Notes: generated from the sequence alone by a model not told the origin. DNA of 64,000 nucleotides from an uncultured Ruegeria sp. (GCF_947497005.1 NZ_CANMFF010000001.1:248001-312000), one strand, 5' to 3'; counted from the stretch's first letter, positions 17,960 through 26,904 are shown. Translations and numbers: made by a program.

Positions 17960-18562
17960 ATGACAAAGAGACTCGCCGCCTTGACACTGTCTACCGCATT
18001 GGTCGCTCTGGCTGCTCCGGCGTTGGCCCAATCGCAAGGGGATTGGACGCTTGGCATTGGTGTCGGCTACCTGGACCCGAAATCCAACAACGGTACGCTG
18101 GCCGGTGCGGCAGCGACGATTGACGCGGACACCCGCCCGATTTTCACTGCGGAATACTTTGTTCGCGACAATCTGGGCATCGAGCTTCTGGCCGCGACCC
18201 CGTTCAAACACACCGTTGCCCTTGGTGGCACGGACGCGGCCACGGTCAAGCACCTGCCGCCCACCCTGTCGCTGAACTATCACTTCCCGACCAACAGCGC
18301 CTGGAAGCCCTATGTCGGCGCCGGCCTGAACTACACCATCTTCTTCGACGAACAATCCGCGCTGGGTAACCTCGATCTCGACAATTCTGTCGGCCTCGCG
18401 CTGCAGGCAGGTCTGGATTACGTGGTCACCGAAAACGGTGCGATCCGTCTGAACGTACGCTGGTTCGACATTGACTCGGATGTCTCGCTGAACGGCAACC
18501 CCATCGGCACCGCGGAAATCGATCCCTGGCTGGTCGGTGTTTCCTACGTCCATCGGTTCTGA
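17960..18562 (+). CDS. OmpW family outer membrane protein
   Basis: A 200-aa outer-membrane beta-barrel. The signal peptide is MTKRLAALTLSTALVALAAPALAQ; the mature part has alternating beta strands (DWTLGIGVGYLDPK, TAEYFVRDNLGIELLAATPFKHTV), the family segment HLPPTLSLNYHF, YVGAGLNYTIFFDE, and a C-terminal strand ending in Phe (WLVGVSYVHRF) as needed for barrel insertion. OmpW proteins form eight-stranded channels for small hydrophobic molecules and often respond to oxygen or redox state. The start ATG is the one directly before the signal peptide; a longer frame upstream is not coding-like. It interrupts the minus-strand leucine cluster and has its own terminator. Confidence 0.93.
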   Translation: MTKRLAALTLSTALVALAAPALAQSQGDWTLGIGVGYLDPKSNNGTLAGAAATIDADTRPIFTAEYFVRDNLGIELLAATPFKHTVALGGTDAATVKHLPPTLSLNYHFPTNSAWKPYVGAGLNYTIFFDEQSALGNLDLDNSVGLALQAGLDYVVTENGAIRLNVRWFDIDSDVSLNGNPIGTAEIDPWLVGVSYVHRF

Positions 18563-18576
18563 TCCCATAACCAAAA

Positions 18577-18605
18577 CGCCCCGCAGTTCCCTCGTCTGCG
18601 GGGCG
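18577..18605. terminator. Bidirectional rho-independent terminator
   Basis: A perfect 10-bp stem (CGCCCCGCAG and CTGCGGGGCG) with a 9-base loop lies between the convergent OmpW and isovaleryl-CoA dehydrogenase genes. It is followed by GTATTT on the plus strand and by TTTTGG on the minus strand, so it can serve both. Confidence 0.85.
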
Positions 18606-18612
18606 GTATTTC

Positions 18613-19776
18613 TCAGAGCATTTCACTCATCATTTCACGGCCAATCAGCATCCGGCGTATCTCACTGGTGCCTGCACCGATTTCCATCAGCTTGGCGTCT
18701 CGGAAAATCCGGCTGACCGGTGAATCCGACAGGAACCCCGCCCCGCCCAGCGCCTGAACGGCCTGATGCGCCTGCACCATCGCTTGTTCCGAGGCGTAAA
18801 GGCAGCAGGCCGCCGCATCCTGCCGGGTCACGTCGCCCCGGTCGCACGCCTTGGCGACCTCGTAGACATAGGCCCGCGCCGAATTCATCGCCGTGTACAT
18901 GTCGGCGATCTTGCCTTGCATCAACTGAAAGCTGCCGATGGGTTTGCCGAACTGCTTGCGCTCGGCCATGTAGGGCATCACTTCGTCCAGGCAGGCAGCC
19001 ATGATACCGGTGCCGATACCGGCCAGAACGACACGTTCGTAGTCCAACCCCGACATGAGCACGGCCACACCCTTGCCTTCTTCGCCCAACACATTTTCGA
19101 ACGGCACCTCAACGTCTTCAAAGATAAGCTCGGCCGTGTTCGATCCGCGCATCCCCAGCTTGTCGAAATGCGGTGAAGTCGAAAAACCCGTCATCTCTTT
19201 TTCGATCAGAAAAGCCGTGATGCCCTTCGATCCGGCATCGGGGTCGGTCTTGGCATAAACCACCAGAGTATCGGCATCCGGCCCGTTGGTGATCCAATAC
19301 TTGTTACCGTTCAGACGGTAGTGATCGTTGCGCTTTTCAGCCCGCAGCTTCATCGACACCACATCCGACCCGGCCGAAGGTTCCGACATGGCCAGCGCGC
19401 CCACATGCTCTCCTGAAATCAGGCGCGGCAGGTATTTCTGCTTCTGCTCATCATTGCCGTTCAGCTTGATCTGGTTCACACAAAGGTTGGAATGCGCCCC
19501 GTAGGACAGAGAAACTGATGCCGATGCGCGAGCAACTTCTTCAACGGCAATCGTGTGCGCCAGATAAGACATGCCAGCGCCGCCGTATTCTTCGGGCACG
19601 GTGACTCCCAAAAGGCCAAGCTCTCCCATCTCTTTCCACAACGCGTTAGGAAATGAATTTGTTGCATCGATCTCTGCCGCCATCGGCTTGACCCGTTCCT
19701 GCGCCCAGCGATGCACCATCTCGCGCAGGGCATCCACATCCTCACCCAGATCGAACTTCATCGTGGCCATGAACAT
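18613..19776 (-). CDS. Isovaleryl-CoA dehydrogenase
   Basis: FAD enzyme of the acyl-CoA dehydrogenase family, 387 aa, converting isovaleryl-CoA to 3-methylcrotonyl-CoA. Visible are the FAD/substrate segments [16 protein letters not shown] and [41 protein letters not shown], and the C-terminal [20 protein letters not shown]. The base appears as Glu247 in [11 protein letters not shown], the position where isovaleryl-CoA dehydrogenases, unlike most family members, keep their catalytic Glu. The start ATG at 19776 has GGAGGGAA seven bases upstream. Promoter and a palindromic operator are visible just upstream. It supplies the substrate for the carboxylase genes further along the strand. Confidence 0.95.
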   Translation of the reverse strand: MFMATMKFDLGEDVDALREMVHRWAQERVKPMAAEIDATNSFPNALWKEMGELGLLGVTVPEEYGGAGMSYLAHTIAVEEVARASASVSLSYGAHSNLCVNQIKLNGNDEQKQKYLPRLISGEHVGALAMSEPSAGSDVVSMKLRAEKRNDHYRLNGNKYWITNGPDADTLVVYAKTDPDAGSKGITAFLIEKEMTGFSTSPHFDKLGMRGSNTAELIFEDVEVPFENVLGEEGKGVAVLMSGLDYERVVLAGIGTGIMAACLDEVMPYMAERKQFGKPIGSFQLMQGKIADMYTAMNSARAYVYEVAKACDRGDVTRQDAAACCLYASEQAMVQAHQAVQALGGAGFLSDSPVSRIFRDAKLMEIGAGTSEIRRMLIGREMMSEML

Positions 19777-19798
19777 CTGCGTCTTCCCTCCGCTTTAA

Positions 19799-19812
19799 TG
19801 AACAAGTGTTCA
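19799..19812. promoter_or_regulatory. Palindromic operator candidate in the isovaleryl-CoA dehydrogenase leader
   Basis: TGAACA-AG-TGTTCA is a perfect 6-bp inverted repeat centred just downstream of the -10 element, where a bound repressor would block the start of transcription. The type of regulator is unknown; TetR- or MerR-type leucine-catabolism regulators are candidates, but neither is encoded nearby. Confidence 0.5.
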
Positions 19813-19817
19813 ATAAA

Positions 19818-19846
19818 TGTCTAACAGCGAATCCATTGTCGGTCAA
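19818..19846 (-). promoter_or_regulatory. Sigma70-type promoter of the isovaleryl-CoA dehydrogenase gene
   Basis: Minus-strand TTGACC (19841-19846) and TAGACA (19818-19823) have a 17-base spacer, close to consensus and similar to the nuo promoter. It lies about 42 bases upstream of the ATG. Confidence 0.6.
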
Positions 19847-19872
19847 TCTTTGTGAAAGTCCGACCTGAAACG

Positions 19873-19931
19873 AAAAATGCCGCCCCAAAAGGGCGGCGTT
19901 TCAAAAGATCGAGCGTGCGCCGCAGGCGCAC
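19873..19931 (-). terminator. Tandem terminator hairpins after the DegT aminotransferase gene
   Basis: Going leftwards after the gene, the first hairpin has a 7-bp stem GTGCGCC/GGCGCAC (19915-19931). The second has a 7-bp stem GCCGCCC/GGGCGGC (19879-19897) and is followed by ATTTTT on the minus strand. The second has the full form of a rho-independent terminator. Confidence 0.8.
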
Positions 19932-19940
19932 TCCGTAAGA

Positions 19941-21131
19941 TCACGATTGATAAATCGCACTCACTTCAGCCCGGATAATCCGGGCGATCAATCGGCAATC
20001 CTCCAGAGAAAATGTCAGGGGAACACGCATATCCATAACGCCCGCCAGAACCCGGTCACTTTCAGGCATCCGTTCGCTTTCGAAATATCGCCAGCTGTCA
20101 TAGCGCGACGTGAACCCTGTCGGCTCAGCCCCTCCGAACCACTTCAGCTCGACCCCACGTGCCGCACAACGGCTGGTGACGTCGGCGATCCGTTCAGGTG
20201 ACCAATCCAGCAACAAGAACTGAATCGAAGACCCGACATAGGTTTCGTCCTCGGGCCGCTCGACAACAGTCAGACCCGGAGTGCCACGCAACCCGGCTTC
20301 AATCTCGCGGTAGCGCTCGTTCCACCGGTCCACTTGCCGGTCCAGATCCCGCAATTGCGGGCGCAGGATCGCCGCGCGCAGATTGTCCATCCGGCCCGAG
20401 ACGTTCGGCGTCGTGTATTTGATCCGCTCGAACACTTCTGGCCCCGGCGCGGCTAAATGGCGTTCGTACAGCATGTAGGACCCCGACAGCATCGTGGCTT
20501 TGGCGGCCAACTTCTCGTCATCGGTGATCAGCAATCCGCCCTCACCCGAGTTGACATGCTTGTAAGTCTGGCAGGAATAACAGCCTATTGCGCCCTGTCG
20601 CCCGGACAACTGACCACGCCAGGCTGCTCCCATCGTATGCGCGCAATCTTCAATCACGATCACCCCGGCCGCGTCACACATCTGCATCAAGCGGTCCATA
20701 TCACACAGATGCCCCCGCATATGACTGAGCATCAGCACACGCGCCTGATCCAGTTTGCGCTCCAGATCCTCCAGATCGATAGTCAGGTTGTCAGTTACAC
20801 CGACAAAAATCGCCCGCGCTCCTACCGAGGCAATCGACCCCGGCACCGGTGCCAGCGTGAAGGCATTTGTCAGAACCGGGTCGCCGGGTTGAACGCCGAC
20901 TGCGCGCAAGGCCGTCGCAAGCGCATATCCGCCGGACGAAACTGCCAAACAGTACTTGGCCCCCATCTGTACTGCGAATTCCTGCTCCAGCAGAGCCGTT
21001 TCCCCTAATTCTCCGGGGGCGACATTATAGCGATGCAGACGCCCATGGTGCAGAACGGCCAGTGCCGCCTCGATTGCGTCTTCCGGAAGGGGTTCCTGCT
21101 GCGTGAAATTACCAGAGAATATTTCGGTCAT
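19941..21131 (-). CDS. DegT/DnrJ/EryC1-type PLP aminotransferase
   Basis: A 396-aa fold-type I aminotransferase of the sugar-aminotransferase class. Visible are the phosphate/cofactor region AVSSGGYALATALRAVG, the PLP-binding EDCAHTMGA (Asp162, His165) and the Schiff-base Lys191 in SCQTYKHVNSGEGG, where most DegT proteins have F-x2-K-x2-N-x-GEGG. The N-terminus (NFTQQEPLPEDAIEAALAVLHHGRLHRYN) is as expected. There are no sugar or polysaccharide genes beside it; the only partner is a phosphoglycolate phosphatase gene 39 bases upstream. Substrate unknown. Family call is secure, biological role open. Confidence 0.88.
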   Translation of the reverse strand: MTEIFSGNFTQQEPLPEDAIEAALAVLHHGRLHRYNVAPGELGETALLEQEFAVQMGAKYCLAVSSGGYALATALRAVGVQPGDPVLTNAFTLAPVPGSIASVGARAIFVGVTDNLTIDLEDLERKLDQARVLMLSHMRGHLCDMDRLMQMCDAAGVIVIEDCAHTMGAAWRGQLSGRQGAIGCYSCQTYKHVNSGEGGLLITDDEKLAAKATMLSGSYMLYERHLAAPGPEVFERIKYTTPNVSGRMDNLRAAILRPQLRDLDRQVDRWNERYREIEAGLRGTPGLTVVERPEDETYVGSSIQFLLLDWSPERIADVTSRCAARGVELKWFGGAEPTGFTSRYDSWRYFESERMPESDRVLAGVMDMRVPLTFSLEDCRLIARIIRAEVSAIYQS

Positions 21132-21170
21132 GGTCTTGTTCTGGGGCTCCGAACTGGTCTGGTCAAGGTT

Positions 21171-21842
21171 TCAGGCCGCCGCACCGATCAGATCGGGCAC
21201 GAGGCCGGGTAAATCGTCAAAGTGATGCAACAAGGCTTCGGGCTCCAATGCCGCCATGTCATCCCCCGATGGCCCAAAGGTCACCAGAACCGAGGGAACC
21301 CCCGCTGCTTTGGCAGTATTGCGGTCGGTATCCGAGTCTCCAATCAGCACGCACCATTCTGGATCGCCCCCGGCACGACGCGCAGCTTCACGCAGCGGCG
21401 CAGGGTCAGGTTTGCGTACCGGCAGCGTATCGGCCCCGACCAAAGAGGCGAAACGATCCCGTACCCCCATGCGCGACAGCAACAATTCGGCCAAATGTTC
21501 CGGTTTGTTGGTGCAAATGCCGACACCGTAACCAGCATTGCTGAGCACCTCGACCGCCTGCAACGCACCGGGATAGAAACTGGTATGGGTGTCGATATCC
21601 TGCGCATAAGCCTCAAGCAGAACCGGGTAATAGGCCTGGACGGTTTCCTCATCATAAGCTCCGACGCGTTTCAGCCCGTGGGTCAACATCATGCGTCCAC
21701 CCCGCAGCGCCACACCGGAATCTGGCCCATGGACCAACACATCCCCATGCCCCATGTCGCGAAAACAATGGTTCGCAGCAGCCAGCAAATCGCCCGACGT
21801 ATCCGCCAGAGTGCCGTCCAGATCGAAGATGACTGTGCGCAT
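21171..21842 (-). CDS. gph: Phosphoglycolate phosphatase-like HAD hydrolase
   Basis: A 223-aa HAD-superfamily phosphatase. All motifs are visible: DLDGTLADT (motif I, nucleophile Asp), ICTNKPEHLAELLL (motif II Thr), KPDPAPLREAARRAGG (motif III Lys) and LIGDSDTDRNTAKAAG (motif IV Asp pair). The layout with an alpha-helical cap after motif I fits Gph, which removes phosphate from 2-phosphoglycolate formed in DNA repair or photorespiration-like reactions. It is the first gene of a two-gene unit with the DegT gene and divergent from glmU. A different small phosphoester substrate is possible. Confidence 0.85.
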   Translation of the reverse strand: MRTVIFDLDGTLADTSGDLLAAANHCFRDMGHGDVLVHGPDSGVALRGGRMMLTHGLKRVGAYDEETVQAYYPVLLEAYAQDIDTHTSFYPGALQAVEVLSNAGYGVGICTNKPEHLAELLLSRMGVRDRFASLVGADTLPVRKPDPAPLREAARRAGGDPEWCVLIGDSDTDRNTAKAAGVPSVLVTFGPSGDDMAALEPEALLHHFDDLPGLVPDLIGAAA

Positions 21843-21914
21843 TTCGCTTCCTTGCTCGGCAGGTTTTCGCCGTGTCCTGTTTCAATCGGCAATCTTGTTT
21901 GATGGCCGAACGGC

Positions 21915-21942
21915 TTGCGCCTTTGCCCTCAGCGGATAAAAC
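21915..21942 (+). promoter_or_regulatory. Possible promoter of glmU-glmS
   Basis: TTGCGC (21915-21920) and TAAAAC (21937-21942) with a 16-base spacer lie about 35 bases before the glmU start. The match is moderate and I saw no better pair in the 134-base divergent region. Confidence 0.35.
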
Positions 21943-21976
21943 GGTCGGCAACAAAACACAAAGAGAAAACGATTTT

Positions 21977-23329
21977 ATGAGCAATTCCCTTGTCATCCTC
22001 GCCGCCGGGAAAGGCACCAGGATGAATTCGGATCTTCCCAAAGTCCTGCATCCTATCGCTCAGGCTCCGATGCTTGTCCACGCGATGCGCGCAGGATCTG
22101 TCCTGTCACCCGAGCGTACGGTGATCGTCACCGGCCACGGGTCCGAAGCTGTGGCAAATATTGCTAAGGCCGAAGATGAAGAGGTCCAGATCGCCGTTCA
22201 GGAAGACCAGTTGGGTACGGCTCATGCTGTCGATCAGGCCCGGAACGCGCTGAACGGTTTCGAGGGCGACTTGGTTGTTCTTTATGGCGACACTCCTTTT
22301 CTGCAGCCCGAAACCCTGGAACGGATGATCGAGGCACGGTCTGGGAATGACCTTGTCATTCTTGGGTTTGAAGCCGCTGATCCAGCCCGCTATGGCCGGT
22401 TGGTCATGAATGGCGATGCGCTGGAACGCATTGTCGAGTTTAAAGACGCATCAAACGAAGAACGCGCCATAACTTTCTGCAACTCAGGGCTTTTGGCCTG
22501 TGACGCGCAACTGCTGTTCTCGTTGATCGATGAGGTTGGAAACGACAACGCCTCGGGTGAATATTATCTGACCGACGTTGTCGAAATTGCCCGCAATCGC
22601 GGACTGAACGTGACCGCTGTCGCCTGCGACGAAGCGCAGACACTGGGTGTAAACTCTCGCGCTGATCTGGCGGTCGCTGATGCTGTATTTCAGGAGCGCG
22701 CCCGAGCCGAGCTTCTGGACATGGGCGTCACTCTGATGGCCCCTGAGACGGTGTATTTGGCCGCCGATACGGTCGTTGGACGCGATACAGTGATTGAGCC
22801 CAACGTGGTGTTCGGCCCGGGCGTCACGGTTGAAAGCGGAACTACAATTAGGGCTTTTTCCCATCTGGAAGGGTGCCATGTAAGCCGAGGGTCTGTCGTT
22901 GGCCCCTATGCCCGACTGCGCCCCGGGGCCGAACTGGCTGAAAACACGAGGGTCGGTAATTTTGTCGAGATCAAGAATGCCGAAATCGCCGCGGGCGCGA
23001 AAGTCAATCACCTCAGCTATATCGGTGACGCTTCCGTTGGCGCTGCGACCAACATCGGCGCGGGGACGATCACCTGTAACTATGACGGTGTGATGAAGCA
23101 TAAAACCACGATCGGCGAGAATGTCTTTATCGGCTCCAACACAATGCTGGTGGCACCGGTCACAGTGGGCGACGGTGCAATGACCGCGACCGGCACTGTC
23201 GTAACCAAGAATGTGGACCCCGAGGCATTGGCCGTGGCCCGCGCCAAGCAGGAAAACAAGCCCGGATATGCGCGTAAATTGTTTGATATGTTGAAGGCGA
23301 AGAAGGCTCGCCGCGATAAAGAGGCCTGA
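21977..23329 (+). CDS. glmU: Bifunctional GlcN-1-P acetyltransferase / GlcNAc-1-P uridyltransferase
   Basis: Makes UDP-GlcNAc for peptidoglycan and lipid A in two steps. The 450-aa protein starts MSNSLVILAAGKGTRMNSDL, containing the nucleotidyltransferase signature, and shows LYGDTPFLQPETL (metal Asp) and FCNSGLLACDAQLL. The C-terminal half is a left-handed beta-helix with hexapeptide repeats (VVFGPGVTVESGTTIRAFSH, RVGNFVEIKN, NIGAGTITCNYDGVMKHKTT) including the acetyltransferase His region. The start is chosen at the ATG directly before this domain. It is followed after 3 bases by glmS, so the two amino-sugar genes form one unit. Confidence 0.97.
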   Translation: MSNSLVILAAGKGTRMNSDLPKVLHPIAQAPMLVHAMRAGSVLSPERTVIVTGHGSEAVANIAKAEDEEVQIAVQEDQLGTAHAVDQARNALNGFEGDLVVLYGDTPFLQPETLERMIEARSGNDLVILGFEAADPARYGRLVMNGDALERIVEFKDASNEERAITFCNSGLLACDAQLLFSLIDEVGNDNASGEYYLTDVVEIARNRGLNVTAVACDEAQTLGVNSRADLAVADAVFQERARAELLDMGVTLMAPETVYLAADTVVGRDTVIEPNVVFGPGVTVESGTTIRAFSHLEGCHVSRGSVVGPYARLRPGAELAENTRVGNFVEIKNAEIAAGAKVNHLSYIGDASVGAATNIGAGTITCNYDGVMKHKTTIGENVFIGSNTMLVAPVTVGDGAMTATGTVVTKNVDPEALAVARAKQENKPGYARKLFDMLKAKKARRDKEA

Positions 23330-23332
23330 GAT

Positions 23333-25156
23333 ATGTGTGGAATAGTAGGTGTTCTGGGGCAGCACGAGGCCGCCCCTATTCTGGTAGAAGCCCTGAAACG
23401 GCTGGAATATCGCGGCTATGACAGCGCCGGGATTGCAACCGTCAACGACGGCGCATTGGGACGACGGCGCGCGGTCGGCAAGCTGGTCAATCTCAGCGAC
23501 CTTCTCGTGCATGATCCTCTGCCTGGAAAATCAGGGATCGGCCACACCCGTTGGGCCACGCATGGCGCACCTTCGGTCAACAATGCACATCCGCACAAGG
23601 CCGGCCCTGTGGCTGTGGTGCACAATGGCATTGTCGAAAACTACCGCGACCTGAGGGCCGAACTGGCCGAACATGGCGTCGATTTCCAGACCGAAACAGA
23701 CACGGAAACTGTTGCCCTGATGACGGAACACCACCTCAACTCGGGCGTTTCCCCTGTTGAAGCTGCGTTCAAGACGATCGATCAACTGGAAGGCGCCTTT
23801 GCGCTGGCCTTTCTGTTTGATGGTGAGGACGACCTGATTGTTGCTGCCCGCAAGGGCTCGCCACTGGCCATAGGCCACGGGGATGGTGAGATGTATGTCG
23901 GTTCCGACGCCATCGCGCTGGCGCCACTGACCAATCAGATCACGTATCTTGAGGAAGGCGACCGCGCAGTTCTTACCCGCACCTCGCTGGAAATCCGCAA
24001 TGAGGCCGGTGAGCTTGCCAACCGGGAAAAGCGCAAGATCAAGCTGGATCATGCACGCGCCGACAAAGGCGAGCACAAGCACTTCATGGCCAAGGAAATC
24101 GCAGAACAGCCCGTCGTCGTGGCTGAGGCGATCCGGTCCTACCTGCCCACCGGCGGTGACCGTGTTGTGTTGCCGGACACAAATCTGGACTTCAGCAAGC
24201 TGGATCGCCTGACCATGGTGGCCTGCGGTACCGCGTTCTACGCCTGCCTGACCGCGAAATACTGGTTTGAACAACTGGCGAAGATGCCCGTTGAAGTCGA
24301 TATCGCCAGCGAATTCCGCTATCGCGAACCTCCGATCACGGATCGAACACTGGCCCTTTTCGTCAGCCAGTCCGGTGAAACCGCCGACACGCTGGCCGCG
24401 CTGCGCTATTGCGAGGACAAGGCGGACAAGATCGTTTCGGTCGTCAATGTCCCCGAAAGCTCGATTGCGCGGGAAAGTGATATCGCCCTTCCGATCCATG
24501 CCGGTGTCGAAATCGGCGTCGCTTCGACCAAAGCTTTCACTTGCCAACTGAGTGTGCTGCTGATGCTGGCCCTGAAGGCCGCCGCCGATCGGGGCACGTT
24601 GACGGACGAAGAAATCGCGGATCATGCCGCGGCACTGCGCGGTTTGCCGACGGTGCTGAACGCGGCACTTGATCAGAACCGTGCGATCCGCAAGGCCGCC
24701 CAACGCCTGTCCGAGGCGCGCGACGTCCTGTTTCTGGGCCGTGGCCTGATGTATCCGCTGGCAATGGAAGGCGCGCTGAAGCTCAAGGAAATCAGCTATA
24801 TCCACGCCGAAGGATACGCGTCGGGAGAGTTGAAACACGGCCCTATCGCCCTGATCGACAAGCATATGCCCGTGGTTGTCATGGCACCACGTGATACGGT
24901 TTTCGACAAGACCGTCTCGAACATGCAGGAAGTGATGGCACGGAAAGGTAAAGTGATCCTTGTCTCTGATGATGATGGCATTGACGAGGCCGGCGACGGT
25001 GTCTGGAGCACCATCCGCATGCCACATGTTCACACCAGCCTTGCACCGATCCTCTACTCGGTTCCCGCGCAACTGCTGGCCTACCACACGGCTGTTGCCA
25101 AGGGCACGGATGTGGATCAGCCGCGCAATCTGGCAAAGTCGGTAACGGTGGAGTGA
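23333..25156 (+). CDS. glmS: Glutamine-fructose-6-phosphate aminotransferase (isomerizing)
   Basis: First step of hexosamine synthesis: fructose-6-P plus glutamine to glucosamine-6-P. It is 607 aa, normal length. The glutaminase domain begins with the catalytic Cys (MCGIVGVLGQHEAAPILVEA) and contains HTRWATHGAPSVNNAHPH and HNGIVENYRDLR. Two SIS domains follow (MVACGTAFYACLTAKYWFE; FVSQSGETADTLAALR; GVASTKAFTCQ; EGALKLKEISYIHAEGY), and the C-terminus LAKSVTVE is the usual one. The ATG is 3 bases after the glmU stop with GAGG inside the glmU end. No glmS riboswitch is expected in this group and none was seen. Confidence 0.98.
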   Translation: MCGIVGVLGQHEAAPILVEALKRLEYRGYDSAGIATVNDGALGRRRAVGKLVNLSDLLVHDPLPGKSGIGHTRWATHGAPSVNNAHPHKAGPVAVVHNGIVENYRDLRAELAEHGVDFQTETDTETVALMTEHHLNSGVSPVEAAFKTIDQLEGAFALAFLFDGEDDLIVAARKGSPLAIGHGDGEMYVGSDAIALAPLTNQITYLEEGDRAVLTRTSLEIRNEAGELANREKRKIKLDHARADKGEHKHFMAKEIAEQPVVVAEAIRSYLPTGGDRVVLPDTNLDFSKLDRLTMVACGTAFYACLTAKYWFEQLAKMPVEVDIASEFRYREPPITDRTLALFVSQSGETADTLAALRYCEDKADKIVSVVNVPESSIARESDIALPIHAGVEIGVASTKAFTCQLSVLLMLALKAAADRGTLTDEEIADHAAALRGLPTVLNAALDQNRAIRKAAQRLSEARDVLFLGRGLMYPLAMEGALKLKEISYIHAEGYASGELKHGPIALIDKHMPVVVMAPRDTVFDKTVSNMQEVMARKGKVILVSDDDGIDEAGDGVWSTIRMPHVHTSLAPILYSVPAQLLAYHTAVAKGTDVDQPRNLAKSVTVE

Positions 25157-25159
25157 ATT

Positions 25160-25702
25160 ATGGCCAAGCAGTTCCCGCAGCTTGATGATGCGCATCAAAA
25201 GTTCATTGAAGAACAGCATATGTTCTTCGTCGGCACCGCCGGGACCGAAGGTCGGGTCAATATTTCCCCAAAAGGAATGGACTCGCTGCGTGTACTGGGA
25301 CCAAACCGCGTTGTCTGGATGAACCTGACTGGCAGTGGCAACGAAACTGCGGGGCATCTTTTGCAGGTCAACCGGATGACGCTGATGTGGTGTTCTTTCA
25401 CAACGCGTCCGATGATTCTGCGCACCTATGGCACAGCGCGTTGCCTGCATGTTGGCAACGAAGGTTGGGACGACCTTGCCGGTCTCTTCCCCAGTCACCG
25501 CAGTGCACGGCAAATCTATGACCAGTCGATCGAGATGGTACAAACCTCCTGCGGCTATGCCGTGCCTTTCATGGAATTCCAATCCGACCGCGACACAATG
25601 CAGAAATGGGTGGATGGAAAATCAGATGAGGAAATCCGTTCCTATTGGATGGAAAGGAACGGCCAGACGATTGATGGGAAACCAACAGGCGTTCCATTTT
25701 GA
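25160..25702 (+). CDS. Pyridoxamine 5'-phosphate oxidase-like flavin protein
   Basis: A 180-aa protein of the split-barrel PNPOx-like family. The region MFFVGTAGTEGRVNISPKGMDSLRVL and VWMNLTGSGNETAGHLLQVNRMTLMWCSF fits the N-terminal FMN-binding barrel. The end (YWMERNGQTIDGKPTGVPF) is typical of a subgroup often annotated only as pyridoxamine 5'-phosphate oxidase family; true PdxH activity is unlikely since PdxH has a distinct C-terminal signature that is absent here. It starts 3 bases after glmS and its stop overlaps or abuts the AlkD-like gene. Substrate unknown. Confidence 0.85.
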   Translation: MAKQFPQLDDAHQKFIEEQHMFFVGTAGTEGRVNISPKGMDSLRVLGPNRVVWMNLTGSGNETAGHLLQVNRMTLMWCSFTTRPMILRTYGTARCLHVGNEGWDDLAGLFPSHRSARQIYDQSIEMVQTSCGYAVPFMEFQSDRDTMQKWVDGKSDEEIRSYWMERNGQTIDGKPTGVPF

Positions 25703-25707
25703 TCCGC

Positions 25708-26394
25708 ATGCTGACCGGATATCTCGATCAGATCAAAGCGCATGGTGACCCCGAACGGGCGACCCAAATGGCCAGTTACCACAAGGCAGATCGCCTCTAT
25801 CTGGGCGTCGCCAACCCGATTCTCAACGACCTGACAAAGGCGTGGCGGCAGGAGCTGGACGTACCTGCGCGAGTCGCACTGGCGGACGAACTTTGGAAAA
25901 CCGATATTCACGAAGGTCGTCTTGCCGCAGCCAAGCTTTTGACGCAGGCCCGCATCCGGCCCGACGAAGCGGTCTGGGTATTGCTGCAAAGCTGGTTACC
26001 GGATTTCGATGCCTGGGCTGTTGCCGACCACGCCTGCATGGCGATGCAAAAGCGGCTTTCTGCTGACCCTAAACGGCTTGACGAGGTCGAGCATTGGACA
26101 AGATCAGACCAAATGTGGACCCGGCGCGCGGCCCTCGTCGCAACCCTGCCCTGGACCAAACAGAACCACCCCAAGCCCGATGACCTGCACCGCCGAGATC
26201 GCATTCTTGGCTGGGCCGCCGGATATGTTCCGGACCGTGACTGGTTCATTCAGAAATCCATCGCCTGGTGGCTACGGGAATTGTCCAAACATGACCCGGA
26301 TCGCGTAATCGAGTTTCTGGATAAACACGGCGATGCCATGAAACCCTTTGCCCGCCGCGAAGCAGGCAAATACCTGAAAAATCAGTCAGCGTAG
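25708..26394 (+). CDS. AlkD-like DNA alkylation repair / HEAT-repeat protein
   Basis: A 228-aa alpha-helical protein starting MLTGYLDQIKAHGDPERATQ; a TTG start three codons earlier would overlap the previous stop. Visible family segments are YHKADRLYLGVANPILNDLTKAW, LADELWKTDIHEGRLAAAKLL and 'SWLPDFDAWAVADHACMAM', then WTRSDQMWTRRAALVATLPW and AAGYVPDRDWFIQKSIAWWLRELS, as in AlkD glycosylases that remove alkylated bases with HEAT-like repeats. The Trp/Asp/Arg residues of the AlkD cleft appear to be present (WTRRAAL). It ends 13 bases inside the convergent lipoprotein gene. Confidence 0.85.
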   Translation: MLTGYLDQIKAHGDPERATQMASYHKADRLYLGVANPILNDLTKAWRQELDVPARVALADELWKTDIHEGRLAAAKLLTQARIRPDEAVWVLLQSWLPDFDAWAVADHACMAMQKRLSADPKRLDEVEHWTRSDQMWTRRAALVATLPWTKQNHPKPDDLHRRDRILGWAAGYVPDRDWFIQKSIAWWLRELSKHDPDRVIEFLDKHGDAMKPFARREAGKYLKNQSA

Positions 26395-26813
26395 ACCTCA
26401 ACCTCGACTAGTTCATCGAAGGGCACCAAAAGGGCCCGCATCGCATCCAGAGACAAGCGGCTGCCGCTGCTTTCCGGGCCAGATATCGGGACCAGAGTGA
26501 TATAGGCCTGTGCTCCGGTTTTCGGTACAACGACCCGTGCCGTCACCTCACTGTCAACCAGCGGTGTCTGCATCCAGCGACCCGGCGTGGTCGGATCTCC
26601 AAGCCCGGCAATGGTGGTTTTTGCCCCGACCCAGCTTGGGCGTGCGGCAACTGGATCGGGTTGCAGCACTTCTTCGGCAACAGCGGTAGACGCTTCAACC
26701 TCGGGCGCGACCTGAGCAGGTGCGTCGCGCCCACCGAACACACGGTCTGTTGTCGACCGTACAGCGTCACACCCGGCCGTTAGCACACATAGTAAAATTA
26801 GTATTTTCTTCAT
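26382..26813 (-). CDS. Lipoprotein of unknown function
   Basis: A 143-aa lipoprotein: [18 protein letters not shown] has a short signal and lipobox LTAGC. It is followed by a low-complexity acidic linker ([20 protein letters not shown]) and a compact C-terminal region with [46 protein letters not shown] and [19 protein letters not shown]. This looks like the roseobacter proteins sometimes mislabelled D-galactarate dehydratase, but I see no enzyme motif and do not use that name. It is transcribed divergently from moaA and its 3' end overlaps the AlkD-like gene. Confidence 0.75.
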   Translation of the reverse strand: MKKILILLCVLTAGCDAVRSTTDRVFGGRDAPAQVAPEVEASTAVAEEVLQPDPVAARPSWVGAKTTIAGLGDPTTPGRWMQTPLVDSEVTARVVVPKTGAQAYITLVPISGPESSGSRLSLDAMRALLVPFDELVEVEVYAD

Positions 26814-26868
26814 ACCCGAAACCTACAGCCCTGCGCCTATCTGTTCCAGCGCAAAGCGCAGTTCGCCC

Positions 26869-26900
26869 TTGTCGCGGGCTGGTTCCAGCTTTACTTATAA
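26869..26900 (+). promoter_or_regulatory. Possible promoter close to the moaA start
   Basis: TTGTCG (26869-26874) is followed after 17 bases by TACTTA (26892-26897), or alternatively by TTATAA at 26895-26900. The moaA ATG lies at 26905 and no Shine-Dalgarno motif precedes it, so transcription may start at or very near the ATG. The match is moderate. Confidence 0.35.
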
Positions 26901-26904
26901 CGGC

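Noticed and set aside
22484..23512. 342-codon minus-strand frame opposite glmU.
   Set aside because: Antisense shadow without signal or motifs; glmU is fully supported.
23531..25582. 683-codon open frame on the minus strand opposite glmS and the next gene.
   Set aside because: Runs against strongly supported glmS and the PNPOx-like gene; composition is that of a reversed high-GC gene and no motif is recognisable.
25160..25702. True pyridoxamine-phosphate oxidase (PdxH).
   Set aside because: The typical PdxH C-terminal signature is missing, so only family membership is claimed.
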